Source of the DNA: Streptomyces sp. TG1A-60
Lineage (GTDB): Bacteria; Actinomycetota; Actinomycetes; Streptomycetales; Streptomycetaceae
DNA: 64,000 nucleotides
Assembly (NCBI RefSeq): GCF_037201975.1
Contig: NZ_CP147520.1
Coordinates: 5,704,001-5,768,000, forward strand
Reading direction: 5' to 3'
Positions 56,103 through 64,000 of the stretch are shown piece after piece. The notes beneath the pieces were generated by a model. The model worked only from the letters and a program-made list of their open reading frames with translations. It was not told the DNA's origin and did no database searches. Made by a program: the position numbers and the translations under genes. The stretch's first letter is position 1. The number at the start of each line of letters is the position of its first letter.

Positions 56103-56963
56103 TTGTTCCGTGTCAGTGATCAGCAGGCGCTGACCCGCCAGGGTGAATCCTTCCGGGTGGTCCGCACCCAGCTGGTCGTCCTGCTGCTGGCCACGGCGAC
56201 CGCCTCGCTGGCGGAACGGGTGGGCAGCCGCGTTCTGTCGGCGGTCGCGGCCGTGTTCTACGCCCTGACGGTCGGGATCGGCCTCTACGTCTCCCGTCGC
56301 CGCGCGCGGGCGCAGTGGCAGGCCCATCGGGCCGCCGCCGAGGTGATCAAGTCGCTGGCCTGGCAGTTCATGGTCCACGGCGGTCCGTTCCACTCCCGGC
56401 TCGTCAACCCCGAGGCGCTGTTCGCCGAGCGACTGGAGGAACGCCTCAGCGAACTGCGGAAGGTGGGGTGGGAGGACCCGCGGGAGGGCATCACCGAACT
56501 CGGCCTCGGGCAGATCACCCCGATGATGCGCGCGGTGCGCGCCAAGCCGTTCGCGGCCAGGCGCGACATCTACCTCCGCGACCGCGTGCTGGAGCAACTC
56601 GCCTGGTACGGCAACCGGGCCGGGCAGGCCCACCGCGCCTCCGTGCGCTGGTCGGGCGTGACCACTTTCCTGACCCTGCTGGCCCTCCTCGCCGCCGTGC
56701 TCAGGGCGTTCGGCACGATCGGCGGGCGCTGGGACCCCACCGGTGTCCTGAGCGCGGCAGCCGCGGCGGGCGTGGCCTGGCAGGAGGTCCGGCGGCACCG
56801 GCCGCTGACGTACGCCCACTCGCTCGTCGAACAGGACCTGGACACCCTGCGCGTCGCCATGAGCACCACCGTCGGCGAGGACGGCTGGGCGGACGCGGTG
56901 GCGGAGGCGGAACGGCTGGTCTCGCCGCAGCACACGGACTGGCTGGTCAGGTTCGGATCTTGA
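56103..56963 (+). CDS. SLATT/DUF4231 membrane protein
   Basis: The product has 286 residues in the open frame. Two hydrophobic hairpins are visible, residues about 25-62 (VVLLLATATASLAERVGSR... AVFYALTVGIGLYVS) and 185-230, separated by helical, charged stretches. This is the SLATT fold, a pore-like effector class in conflict systems. The frame opens with a TTG at 56103. In the next frame, a GTG at 56080 gives MSDRDLP immediately before LFRVSDQQ, so a one-base loss in the C run at 56098-56101 may hide the true start. The gene converges on a SLOG-type gene 11 bases away and diverges from fxsA. Confidence 0.75.
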   Translation: MFRVSDQQALTRQGESFRVVRTQLVVLLLATATASLAERVGSRVLSAVAAVFYALTVGIGLYVSRRRARAQWQAHRAAAEVIKSLAWQFMVHGGPFHSRLVNPEALFAERLEERLSELRKVGWEDPREGITELGLGQITPMMRAVRAKPFAARRDIYLRDRVLEQLAWYGNRAGQAHRASVRWSGVTTFLTLLALLAAVLRAFGTIGGRWDPTGVLSAAAAAGVAWQEVRRHRPLTYAHSLVEQDLDTLRVAMSTTVGEDGWADAVAEAERLVSPQHTDWLVRFGS

Positions 56964-56974
56964 TGAGGTGTCGG

Positions 56975-57463
56975 TCAGGCGCGGCGTACGCCAGGGCTCC
57001 ACAGCACGGTCACCGGGACGCCCGCGCGGCGCGCGTAGTCGACGATGTCGGCCGTGCCGCCCAGGCCCCGGGCAGGGGCGCCGTCCCAGACGGCGACCAT
57101 GCGGTCGGCGTGGTCCACGATGTAGCGGCCGGCGGCGTAGTACGCCTCTTCGTGGGTGGGCTCGTACGGCAGTTCCACGTGTTTGTCGCAGCACTTGAGG
57201 AGCCGGCGGTAGGAGGCCCGGACCTCGTCGTCGCCCAGATGGGTCTCGTAGTCCATGCCGGGGATCACGGCGGTCACCGGGAGCCCGCTCTCCAGGGCGA
57301 TCTCCGCGAAGAGCTGGTCGGCGCCGGCGGCGAGGCTGCTGAGGGCCCGGGAGGCGGGGCGGCTCCGCAACTCCGCCCGGATGCCCGACCGGACGGCGGC
57401 CAGGGCGGCGTCCGGGACCTCCCGGTGTCCGGTGATACCGATCCGGGTCACGGGGCCTGGCAT
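56975..57463 (-). CDS. SLOG/Rossmann-type nucleotide-binding protein
   Basis: The product has 162 residues; the ATG at 57463 follows GGAGG. The Rossmann-like pattern comprises RIGITGHREVPDAAL, ALSSLAAGADQLFAEIALESGLPVTAVIPG and DRMVAVWDGAPARGLGGTADIVDYARRAGVPVTVLW. This resembles the SLOG family, which binds or senses nucleotide-derived signals and often accompanies SLATT effectors. It is convergent with the SLATT gene, so they are not one operon. The ligand is unknown. Confidence 0.7.
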   Translation of the reverse strand: MPGPVTRIGITGHREVPDAALAAVRSGIRAELRSRPASRALSSLAAGADQLFAEIALESGLPVTAVIPGMDYETHLGDDEVRASYRRLLKCCDKHVELPYEPTHEEAYYAAGRYIVDHADRMVAVWDGAPARGLGGTADIVDYARRAGVPVTVLWSPGVRRA

Positions 57464-57704
57464 CAGGGCGCTCACCTCCGTGGCCGCGTTCCTCCGAGTA
57501 ACCCTAGCGGCGGGGGACTTCGGCGAGAACGCCACGCACGGGCGTTCGGTGGGGCGCCGCGGGCTCACGGGGGCGACCACCAGGTGACCGCAGTGGGGCC
57601 GGCCGCCCCCGCGTGCTCCGGGGTGCTGCCGCCCGCGGGAATGTTCGAAGGGGGTGCGTGGAGGGGGCGGGCTGCGGGGGCGCACGTACGGGGAGGGACG
57701 TCGG

Positions 57705-58751
57705 TCAGTCGCCCACCGGGTCCAGAGTGAGGGGGACGATACGGCCCTCCAGCATGGCGCCGACACCGAGGGCGGCGCAGACGTCGGGGCGTTCGGCGAT
57801 GTGGACCGGCATGCCGGTCGCCTGCCGCAGCATCTGGTCGAAGCCGGGGAGCAGGGCGCTGCCGCCGACCATCATGATGCCCCGGTCGGCGAGGTCGGCC
57901 ACCAGGTCGGGCGGGCAGTCCCGCAGCACCTTGCCGATGCCGTCGACCACGGCCGTGAGGGGGGTCTGGATGGCGTCGCGCACGGCCGCCGTGTCCACCT
58001 GCACGGAACGCGCCAGCCCCGTCGCCACGTCCAGCCCGTGGATCTCGGTGGAGGCGGGGCCCTGCGGGGTGAGGCCGTTGCCGGAGAGGGCGAGCTGGAG
58101 GGGCCGTACGGACTGGCTGGGCAGCGTCAGCTCGTGCCGCAGGCGCAGGTGCTGCACGATCGCGTGGTCGATGGCCTCGCCGCCGACGGGGATGCGTACG
58201 GCGTTGACCACCGAGCCCAGGGAGAGGACGGCCAGCTGGGTGGCCGCCGCGCCGCAGACCATGATCATGGTGGCCTCGGGCTGCTCGACCGGCAGGCCGC
58301 AGCCGACCGCCGCCGCGATCAGGGTGTCCACCAGTTCCACCCGGCGGGCGCCGAGGCCCACCAGGGTCTCGATCGTGGCGCGCTGGGCGAGCGGGTCCGC
58401 GTCGTGCGGCGTGCAGGCGGCGGCGCGCAGGACGGGCTTGCGGCGCAGCGTACGGCGGACCTTGTCCCCCAGCAGCTGGCGCAGCATGCGCTGGGCCATC
58501 TCGATGTCGACGACCGTGCCGCCGGAGACGGGCCGCACGACCCGGATGTAGTCGGGCGTACGGCCCGTCATCTTCTGCGCGAACTCCCCGACCGCGATGA
58601 GCGCGCCCGTCCGTGTGTTCACGGCGGCCACGCTCGGCTGGTCCACCACCAGGCCCGCGCCCCTCACGTACACCCGGGTCCGCGCGGCCCCCAGGTCGAC
58701 GCCGAAGTGACAGCGGCGCAACTGCTCCAGGCTGGCGGTCATCGCGGTCAT
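57705..58751 (-). CDS. MreB/Mbl-like actin-family protein
   Basis: The product has 348 residues; the ATG at 58751 follows GGAGG. The actin-like ATPase folds of MreB are visible: FGVDLGAARTRVYVRGAGLVVDQPSVAAV (phosphate 1), MIMVCGAAATQLAVLSLG (phosphate 2 region) and IMMVGGSALLPGFDQMLRQATGMPVHIAERPDVCAALGVGAML. The phosphate-2 Asp-x-Gly of true MreB is replaced here by VCGAAATQ. It resembles the second Streptomyces MreB paralogue (Mbl) more than MreB. These proteins support spore-wall synthesis. No mreCD follows. Confidence 0.85.
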   Translation of the reverse strand: MTAMTASLEQLRRCHFGVDLGAARTRVYVRGAGLVVDQPSVAAVNTRTGALIAVGEFAQKMTGRTPDYIRVVRPVSGGTVVDIEMAQRMLRQLLGDKVRRTLRRKPVLRAAACTPHDADPLAQRATIETLVGLGARRVELVDTLIAAAVGCGLPVEQPEATMIMVCGAAATQLAVLSLGSVVNAVRIPVGGEAIDHAIVQHLRLRHELTLPSQSVRPLQLALSGNGLTPQGPASTEIHGLDVATGLARSVQVDTAAVRDAIQTPLTAVVDGIGKVLRDCPPDLVADLADRGIMMVGGSALLPGFDQMLRQATGMPVHIAERPDVCAALGVGAMLEGRIVPLTLDPVGD

Positions 58752-58900
58752 TGAGCATCCTCCCGAGAGCACGGACCGTACGGGCCGCCGCCGGTCGGCG
58801 GTTCCCTGGTTCCCTTGCATCGTGCGGGGGAAGGGGCCGGTGCGCCTGTTGGGGTGGGCCGGGCGGGGTGCGGCTGGACGGGTGGTCCGGTGACGGGGGG

Positions 58901-60342
58901 TCAGTCGGGGGTGCGGCCGGGTGAGGGGTGCGCCGCGGGCCCGACGACCCCTCGTGCCACCCCCAGCTCCACCAGGTCCTGCGGACGCAGCCGGAGCTCG
59001 TCCGCCGTCGCCCGCACCCGGTCCGCCGGCCGCTTGAGGATCGCCGCGGCCGACTCCGGTGCGATCACCGAGAAGTAGCTGTCGGGGGTGGCCCAGGTGT
59101 TGTCCGGGGCGGCGAGGGCCAGGGCTCCGCCCGAGCCGCCCTCGCCGATGAGGAGGGTGGTGACGGGGGTGCGGGCGGTGGCCACGGCGGCGAAGAGGTC
59201 CGCGATGGCGGGGCCCGCGCCCTGGCGTTCCGCGTCGGCGTCGTCGGCGGCTCCGGGGGTGTCGACCAGGGTCAGTACGGGGATGCCGAGGCGGTCGGCG
59301 AGGCGGATCAGGCGGGCGGCGGTGCGGTAGCCCGCCGGGCGGGTCGCCGTGCCGCACTGCGCCGCGTAGGCGATGGTCCGGCCCTCGTGCTCACCGAAGC
59401 CGCACAGCATGCCGGGGTCGGTGCCGCCGCCCGCCCGGTCGCCGCCGATCGACGCGCGGCGGGTGAAGTAGGCGTGCAGGTAGGCGTCGGCGCGGGGGCG
59501 CCGGGGGAGCGGGCGCGTTCGACGGCCTCCCAGCCCGTTGCGGGGAGAGCGCTTGGGGTGCCCGGGGTGGCTCGCGCGGTTGCCCGTGCACCTTCAGGGG
59601 TGCGGTCGAGGGGAGACGAGGACGGCATGGGCAGGTGGGGCGGCGGAGGGGCCGGTCGCGTCGACGGGGTCGTCAGCAGCCGGAGCCATCGCCCCAGCGT
59701 CTCCCGCAGCGACTCCGGCGGGACCACCGCGTCCACGGAGCCCGCCGCGACCTGGGACTCCGCCGTGTACGCCCGCGGGTCCGCCTCCGCCGGGCGGACC
59801 CGCGAACCGGCGAAACCGACCTGTGCGGCGGGGAGGGCGAGGACGACGTCCGCGCCCGCCCCCAGGGCCGCCCAGCCGCCGCCCGTCGTCGGGTCCCGGA
59901 GCACGGCGATCCGGGGCAGCCCGGCCTCGCCCGTCAGCGCCGACTGACGGGCCACGCGCTGGAGTTGGGTCAGGGCGCGCATGCCCTCCTGCATCCGGCT
60001 GCCGCCGGTCGCGATCAGGGAGACGACCGGCAGTCGGTGCTCACGCGCGTAGGTGTACGCCGACTCCAGGCGGTCGCCGGCGCGTTCGCCGAGTGAGCCG
60101 CCGAGGAAACCGAACTCGAAGGCGATGAGCACGGCTCGCGTCGTACCGCCGATCGCAGCCCGCCCCCACACCACCGACTCCTCCTCCCCGGTGCGTTCGG
60201 CGGCGCGGGCGCGCGAGGAGCCGTAGCCCAGCCAGCCGAGGGGGCCGTCGGGGGCGTGCTCCCTTTCCCGGGAGGGGAGCGGGGTGAAGTCGTCCGTCAG
60301 GAAGGCGATGGCCTCGCGGGCCGAGAAGCGTCGGTCACTCAT
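58901..60342 (-). pseudogene. Acyl-CoA carboxyltransferase (AccD/AccA-type fusion), one frameshift
   Basis: About 480 residues in two halves. The N-terminal beta-like half has VLIAFEFGFLGGSLGERAGDRL, PVVSLIATGGSRMQEGMRAL and LRDPTTGGGWAALGAGADVVLALPAAQVGFAG. The C-terminal alpha-like half has PAGYRTAARLIRLADRLGIPVLTLVDTPGAADD and LLIGEGGSGGALALAAPDNTWATPDSYFSVIAPESAAAILKR. The frame breaks at G runs near 59494-59507; one added C on the coding strand restores SPRRPRADAYLHAYFTRRASIGGD. It overlaps matB by eight bases, so the pair probably works together in malonyl-CoA supply; S. coelicolor has the same neighbours. Confidence 0.82.
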
Positions 60343-61792
60343 CCGTCTTCAGCGCTCGCTTCATGATCTTGCCCATGTCGTTGCGGGGGAGTGAGGAGAG
60401 GTGGTGGACGGTTCGGGGGCGCTTGTGGGGGGCCAGACGGTCGGCCACGTGGGACGCCAACTCATCGGCCGTGGGCGGGGACTGGGGGTCTGCGGGGACG
60501 ATCCAGGCGACGACGCGTTCGCCGAGGTCGGGGTCCGGCGCTCCGGTGACCGCGGCCTCCCGCACCCCCGGGTGCTCCAGGAGCGCGTTCTCGATCTCGC
60601 CCGCGCCGATCTTGTAACCCCCGCTCTTGATCAGGTCGGTGGCCTTGCGGCCGACGATGCGCACGTAGCCGTCGGGGTCGCGGACGGCCATGTCGCCGGT
60701 GCGGAACCAGCCGTCGGCGGTGAACGCGGCGGCGGTCGCGTCGGGGCGGTTGAGGTACTCGGTGAAGAGGTTCGGGCCGCGCACCTGGATCTCGCCGACC
60801 GACTCGCCGTCCCGGGCGGTGAGGGGGGTGCCGTCGTCCTCGACCAGCCTCAGCTCCACGCCGGGCAGCGGGACGCCGACCGTGCCGGCGCGGGGTTCGC
60901 CGTCGGCGCGGACGCTGGTGTTCATCAGGGTCTCCGTCATCCCGTACCGCTCGGTCACCCGGCGCCCGGTCGCCGCCGCGATCCGCTCGTGGTCGTGCAC
61001 CGGCAGCGCGGCCGAGCCGGAGACGAGGAGGCGTGCGCGGCCGAGGGCCTTCGCCAGTTCCGCATCGGCGGGCAGGGCCTCGGCGATCCGGTGGTACATC
61101 GTGGGGACGCCGAACAGCATGGTCGCGCCGTGGTTCAGCTCCCGGGCGACGCCGTCGGTGCTGAACCGCCCGAGGTGGCGGACCGAGCCGCCGCGCCGCA
61201 GCGGGCCGAGGACGCCCAGGACCAGGCCGTGGACATGGAAGAGAGGCAGGGCGTGGACCAGGACGTCGTCGCCGGTCCACCGCCAGGCGTCGGCCAGTGC
61301 GTCCAGGGTGCTCGCGACGGCCCGGCGGGGGATGACGGCGCCCTTGGGCGGGCCGGTGGTGCCGGAGGTGTAGACGACGAGGGCGGGATCCTCACCTGCC
61401 CCCGGCCGCTCGCCCGGGTCGGCGTGGGCCGTGCCGTCCACGCCGACCTCGATGCGCTCCGGTCGCCGTACGGGCAGGGGGAGTTCGTCGCCCGGGGCGG
61501 TCAGCACGAGCGACGGTGCGCTGTCGGACAGGATGTGACCGAGTTCCTTCTCCCCGGACCTCGGGTTCAGGGGGACGGCGGGCACGCCGGCCCGTAGCGC
61601 CGCCACGACCGCCACGGCGGTCTCCAGCGTGGGGGTCGCCCAGACGGCGACCCGGCCGCTGCCCCTGAGGCGGTCGGCGAGGGCGCCGGTCACGCCGGCG
61701 AGTTCCCCGTACGTCAGGGACCGCTCGCCGAAACGGAGGGCGGGCCGCTCGGCCTGGGCGCCGCCGGTGAGGGCCGGGAAGAGAGGGGACAC
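60335..61792 (-). CDS. matB: Malonyl-CoA synthetase
   Basis: The product has 485 residues. It activates malonate (and methylmalonate) with ATP and CoA, giving extender units for polyketide and fatty acid synthesis. The AMP-binding motif is YTSGTTGPPKG at 141-151; later motifs are ERYGMTETLMNTSVRADG, DGWFRTGDMAVRDPDGYVRIVGRKATDLIKSGGYKIGAGEIEN, and the C-terminal catalytic Lys in NDMGKIMKRALK. The sequence is close throughout to the structurally characterised S. coelicolor MatB. The first gene of an operon with the carboxyltransferase. Confidence 0.93.
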   Translation of the reverse strand: MSPLFPALTGGAQAERPALRFGERSLTYGELAGVTGALADRLRGSGRVAVWATPTLETAVAVVAALRAGVPAVPLNPRSGEKELGHILSDSAPSLVLTAPGDELPLPVRRPERIEVGVDGTAHADPGERPGAGEDPALVVYTSGTTGPPKGAVIPRRAVASTLDALADAWRWTGDDVLVHALPLFHVHGLVLGVLGPLRRGGSVRHLGRFSTDGVARELNHGATMLFGVPTMYHRIAEALPADAELAKALGRARLLVSGSAALPVHDHERIAAATGRRVTERYGMTETLMNTSVRADGEPRAGTVGVPLPGVELRLVEDDGTPLTARDGESVGEIQVRGPNLFTEYLNRPDATAAAFTADGWFRTGDMAVRDPDGYVRIVGRKATDLIKSGGYKIGAGEIENALLEHPGVREAAVTGAPDPDLGERVVAWIVPADPQSPPTADELASHVADRLAPHKRPRTVHHLSSLPRNDMGKIMKRALKTDE

Positions 61793-61889
61793 GTCTCGTA
61801 CTCCTTGGTTGTCGCCGTCCGGTGTACCGCTACCGCCATGTGACTACCCGAGTCCCGGCCCGACCAGCACCCGCCACGCCCCCGAGGTG

Positions 61890-62120
61890 TCACCGCCCTT
61901 GCGGCGGGTTCCTCCACGGCGCCACCACGTCCGCCACCACACAGCGGTGGCCCTGCTCGCGGGTGCTCCGGCGGGGCCGAAGCCGTCGGCGACGGCGAGG
62001 ACGCGGGTGCCGGCGTGGGCGGTGTCCTGGTCGGCGGCGCGGAGCAGGCCGGTGTCGGAGAGGGCGGCGTAACGGAGTCCAGCGTCGTGGCGTCCTCCTC
62101 GGACGGATGGTCGAGGCGAT
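61890..62120 (-). pseudogene. PP2C-type phosphatase relic
   Basis: RYAALSDTGLLRAADQDTAHAG followed by RVLAVADGFGPAGAPAS matches the N-terminal start of PP2C Ser/Thr phosphatases (Asp and Gly metal region). It breaks off after about 60 residues, without the rest of the domain. Confidence 0.55.
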
Positions 62121-62259
62121 CCTGGCGGCGGCCACCGGCTGGCCCCGCAAGCCCCTCTCACCCGAAGAGGCGGGAAATCCGCGAAGCGCACGTCCCGCCC
62201 GTGCCCGCTGCCTACCCTTCGGGGTTACACCAGCGCGTACGGGAACCACAACTGAGGGC

Positions 62260-64000
62260 GTGACCAGGGTCGTGGGCGGATCGGAGTCGCGGTGCACTTC
62301 CGGTTTCCCGGCGGAGCTGACGAGCTTCGTGGGGCGACGGGACGAGACGGCGGATGTCAGACGGTTGTTGTCGGCGGGCAGGCTGCTGACACTGACGGGG
62401 CCCGGCGGGGTGGGCAAGACCCGGCTCGCCGGACATGTGGCGGGACAGGTCGCACGGGCCTTCCCGGACGGGGTGTGGCTCGTCCCGCTGGCCGCGCTGC
62501 GGGACGAGGCGTTCGTCCCGCACGCCGTGAACGACGCGTTCGGGGTCCGCAACGAGACCGTACGGCCCCCGCTGGAGATCCTCGTCGACCATCTGCGCGA
62601 GCGGCGGTTATTGATCGTCCTCGACAACTGCGAGCATCTGCTGCGCAGTTGCGCTGTGCTCGCCGGGACCGTGCTGGCGGCCACCGAGGGCGTGCGGATC
62701 CTCGCCACCAGCCGGCACCGGCTAGGGCTGGCCGGGGAACAGCTCTTCGAGGTGCCGCCGCTGCCCGCGCCCGCGCCGGAGGAGCTGAGCCCGTCGGCGG
62801 TCGAGTCCTTCCCCGCGCTGCGGCTCTTCGCCGACCGGGCGGCGGCCGTGGTCCCCGGCTTCACCCTCGGCGAGGGCAATCAGCAGGCCGTGGCCCGGCT
62901 CTGCCGACGGCTCGACGGACTGCCGCTCGCCATCGAGCTGGCGGCCGTCCGGGTGCGCGCCCTCGGCGTCGACCAGCTCGTCGAACGCCTCGACGACCGC
63001 TACCAGCTCCTCACCGGCGGCAGCCCCGCCTCCGCGCCCCGCCACCGCACCCTGCGCTCCGCCGTCGACTGGAGCCACGAACTGTGCACTCCGCAGGAGC
63101 AGTTGGTGTGGGCGTGGCTGTCGGTGTTCGTCGGCGGCTTCGACCTGGCCGCCGCCGAGGCGGTCTGCGCCGGGGCGGGCGTCGATCCGCCCGCCGTCGT
63201 GGACGCCGTCGCAGGGCTCGTCGACAAGTCGGTCCTCGTCCGGGAGGAGCACGCCGGCCAGGTGCGCTACCGGCTGCTGGTCTCCCTGCGCGACTACGGA
63301 CTGGAGAAGCTGCACGACCTGGGCGAGGCGACCGGCACCCGGCGCCGGCACCGGGACCACTTCACGCGGCTGGGCGCCGAGTACGAGCAAGCCTGGTTCG
63401 GCCCCGACCAGGTGGAGATCACCGAACGGCTGCGGATCGACCAGGACAACTTCCGGGCCGCGCTGGACTTCTGTCTCACCACCCCCGGCGAGGCCCAGCA
63501 CGGACTGCGGCTCGCCGCCGGCCTCTGGTTCCACTGGGCCGCGGGCGGCATCTGGGGCGAGGGCCGGCACTGGATGGACGGCGCGTTGCGGGCCGGGGCC
63601 CGGCCGGACGTGGCCCTGACCCGGGCCATGTGGGCGGGCGCCCTGACCTCGCTGGTCCACAGCCGCTCCGCCGCCGTCCTGGTCGGCCTCGACCCGGTGC
63701 GCACGGCGGCCGTCGCCGACAGGGAACTCCCGGTGCCCGTGCCCCCGCCGGTGCCGGCCGGCGCCCTCGGACAGGGCCGGGTCCCGGCATCCGCCGCCTT
63801 CATCGTGCTCACCCGCGTCGAACTGGCCTGCACCCTCGTCAGCCGGGGCCGCGCGGCGGACGCGATCCCGCTGTGCGCCGAGGCCGTCGCCCTCTGCGAG
63901 GCCCACGGCGAACAGTGGGCGCGGTCCTGGGCGCTGCGCACCCTCGCCCTCGCGCACTGGTCGACGGGCCGGTACGACCGTGCCGCCGAGCACGCCCGCG
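62260..64000 (+). CDS. ATPase-type transcriptional regulator (STAND/LuxR-like), C-terminus off the window
   Basis: 580 codons are visible, starting with a GTG at 62260 after GAGGGC. The P-loop TGPGGVGKTRLA is near residue 49, Walker B RRLLIVLDNCEHLL near 115-128, LPLAIELAA near 224, and the winged-helix stretch DWSHELCTPQEQLVWAWLSVF, followed by alpha-helical TPR-like sequence. This is the predicted-ATPase group of Streptomyces regulators, many ending in a LuxR helix-turn-helix that would lie beyond position 64000. Codon 117 is TTA (62608-62610), so translation should depend on the bldA tRNA. It lies divergent from matB. Confidence 0.85.
   Translation, partial: MTRVVGGSESRCTSGFPAELTSFVGRRDETADVRRLLSAGRLLTLTGPGGVGKTRLAGHVAGQVARAFPDGVWLVPLAALRDEAFVPHAVNDAFGVRNETVRPPLEILVDHLRERRLLIVLDNCEHLLRSCAVLAGTVLAATEGVRILATSRHRLGLAGEQLFEVPPLPAPAPEELSPSAVESFPALRLFADRAAAVVPGFTLGEGNQQAVARLCRRLDGLPLAIELAAVRVRALGVDQLVERLDDRYQLLTGGSPASAPRHRTLRSAVDWSHELCTPQEQLVWAWLSVFVGGFDLAAAEAVCAGAGVDPPAVVDAVAGLVDKSVLVREEHAGQVRYRLLVSLRDYGLEKLHDLGEATGTRRRHRDHFTRLGAEYEQAWFGPDQVEITERLRIDQDNFRAALDFCLTTPGEAQHGLRLAAGLWFHWAAGGIWGEGRHWMDGALRAGARPDVALTRAMWAGALTSLVHSRSAAVLVGLDPVRTAAVADRELPVPVPPPVPAGALGQGRVPASAAFIVLTRVELACTLVSRGRAADAIPLCAEAVALCEAHGEQWARSWALRTLALAHWSTGRYDRAAEHAR

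Overview
This is high-GC actinobacterial DNA, almost certainly a Streptomyces chromosome. The codon use, the type 2 BREX (Pgl) locus, the FxSxx-COOH RiPP locus, a MatB closely resembling the S. coelicolor enzyme, an Mbl-like MreB paralogue and a rare in-frame TTA codon in a regulator all point there.

Layout. Positions 1-1867 are chromosome backbone: a truncated xylulokinase, a small YtxH-like membrane protein, two identical tRNA-Asn genes and a tRNA with a CAT anticodon. The 3' half of that last tRNA recurs as a 47-bp identical copy at 34436-34482 and an imperfect copy at 12747-12794. Two genomic islands therefore appear stacked in the tRNA gene: island A (about 1868-12794) and island B (about 12795-34482). 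Neither shows an integrase.

Island A carries an IS5-type transposase beside a coiled-coil protein gene, two inverted copies of a 'small protein + NB-ARC/TPR receptor' module, and a TacA/TacT (DUF1778/GNAT) toxin-antitoxin pair at its right edge. In both modules the small protein and the receptor share a short Gly/Thr/Ala motif. This looks like amyloid-type signalling between an NLR-like receptor and a membrane effector. One module looks intact and the other is degraded.

Island B opens with a VapB/VapC-like pair. It then holds a full six-gene BREX type 2 operon on the minus strand (pglW-pglX-pglY-pglZ-brxD-brxHI, overlapping genes), and ends with a divergent two-gene unit of unknown function (cytoplasmic protein plus four-helix membrane protein).

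Positions 34483-46000 are a mixed zone: an XRE-SARP-NB-ARC-TPR regulator, a second TacA/TacT pair, a dienelactone hydrolase, a Tat-exported ketosteroid-dehydrogenase-like flavoprotein, and gene relics (VapC, HerA/DUF87-like ATPase, RibD-type reductase, GtrA). Positions 46000-57500 hold an alpha/beta hydrolase, the FxSxx-COOH locus (fxsA, fxsB, an AAC(3)-like gene, fxsC, fxsT) and a convergent SLATT/SLOG-type pair. Positions 57700-64000 return to backbone: an MreB/Mbl-like protein, an acyl-CoA carboxyltransferase, matB, a PP2C relic, and the start of an ATPase-type regulator that runs off the window.

Several otherwise well-preserved genes (NLR copy 2, brxHI, the SARP regulator, fxsT, the carboxyltransferase, possibly the SLATT gene) each carry one single-base frameshift at a G/C or A/T run. 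Homopolymer errors in the assembly are a serious alternative to real gene decay.
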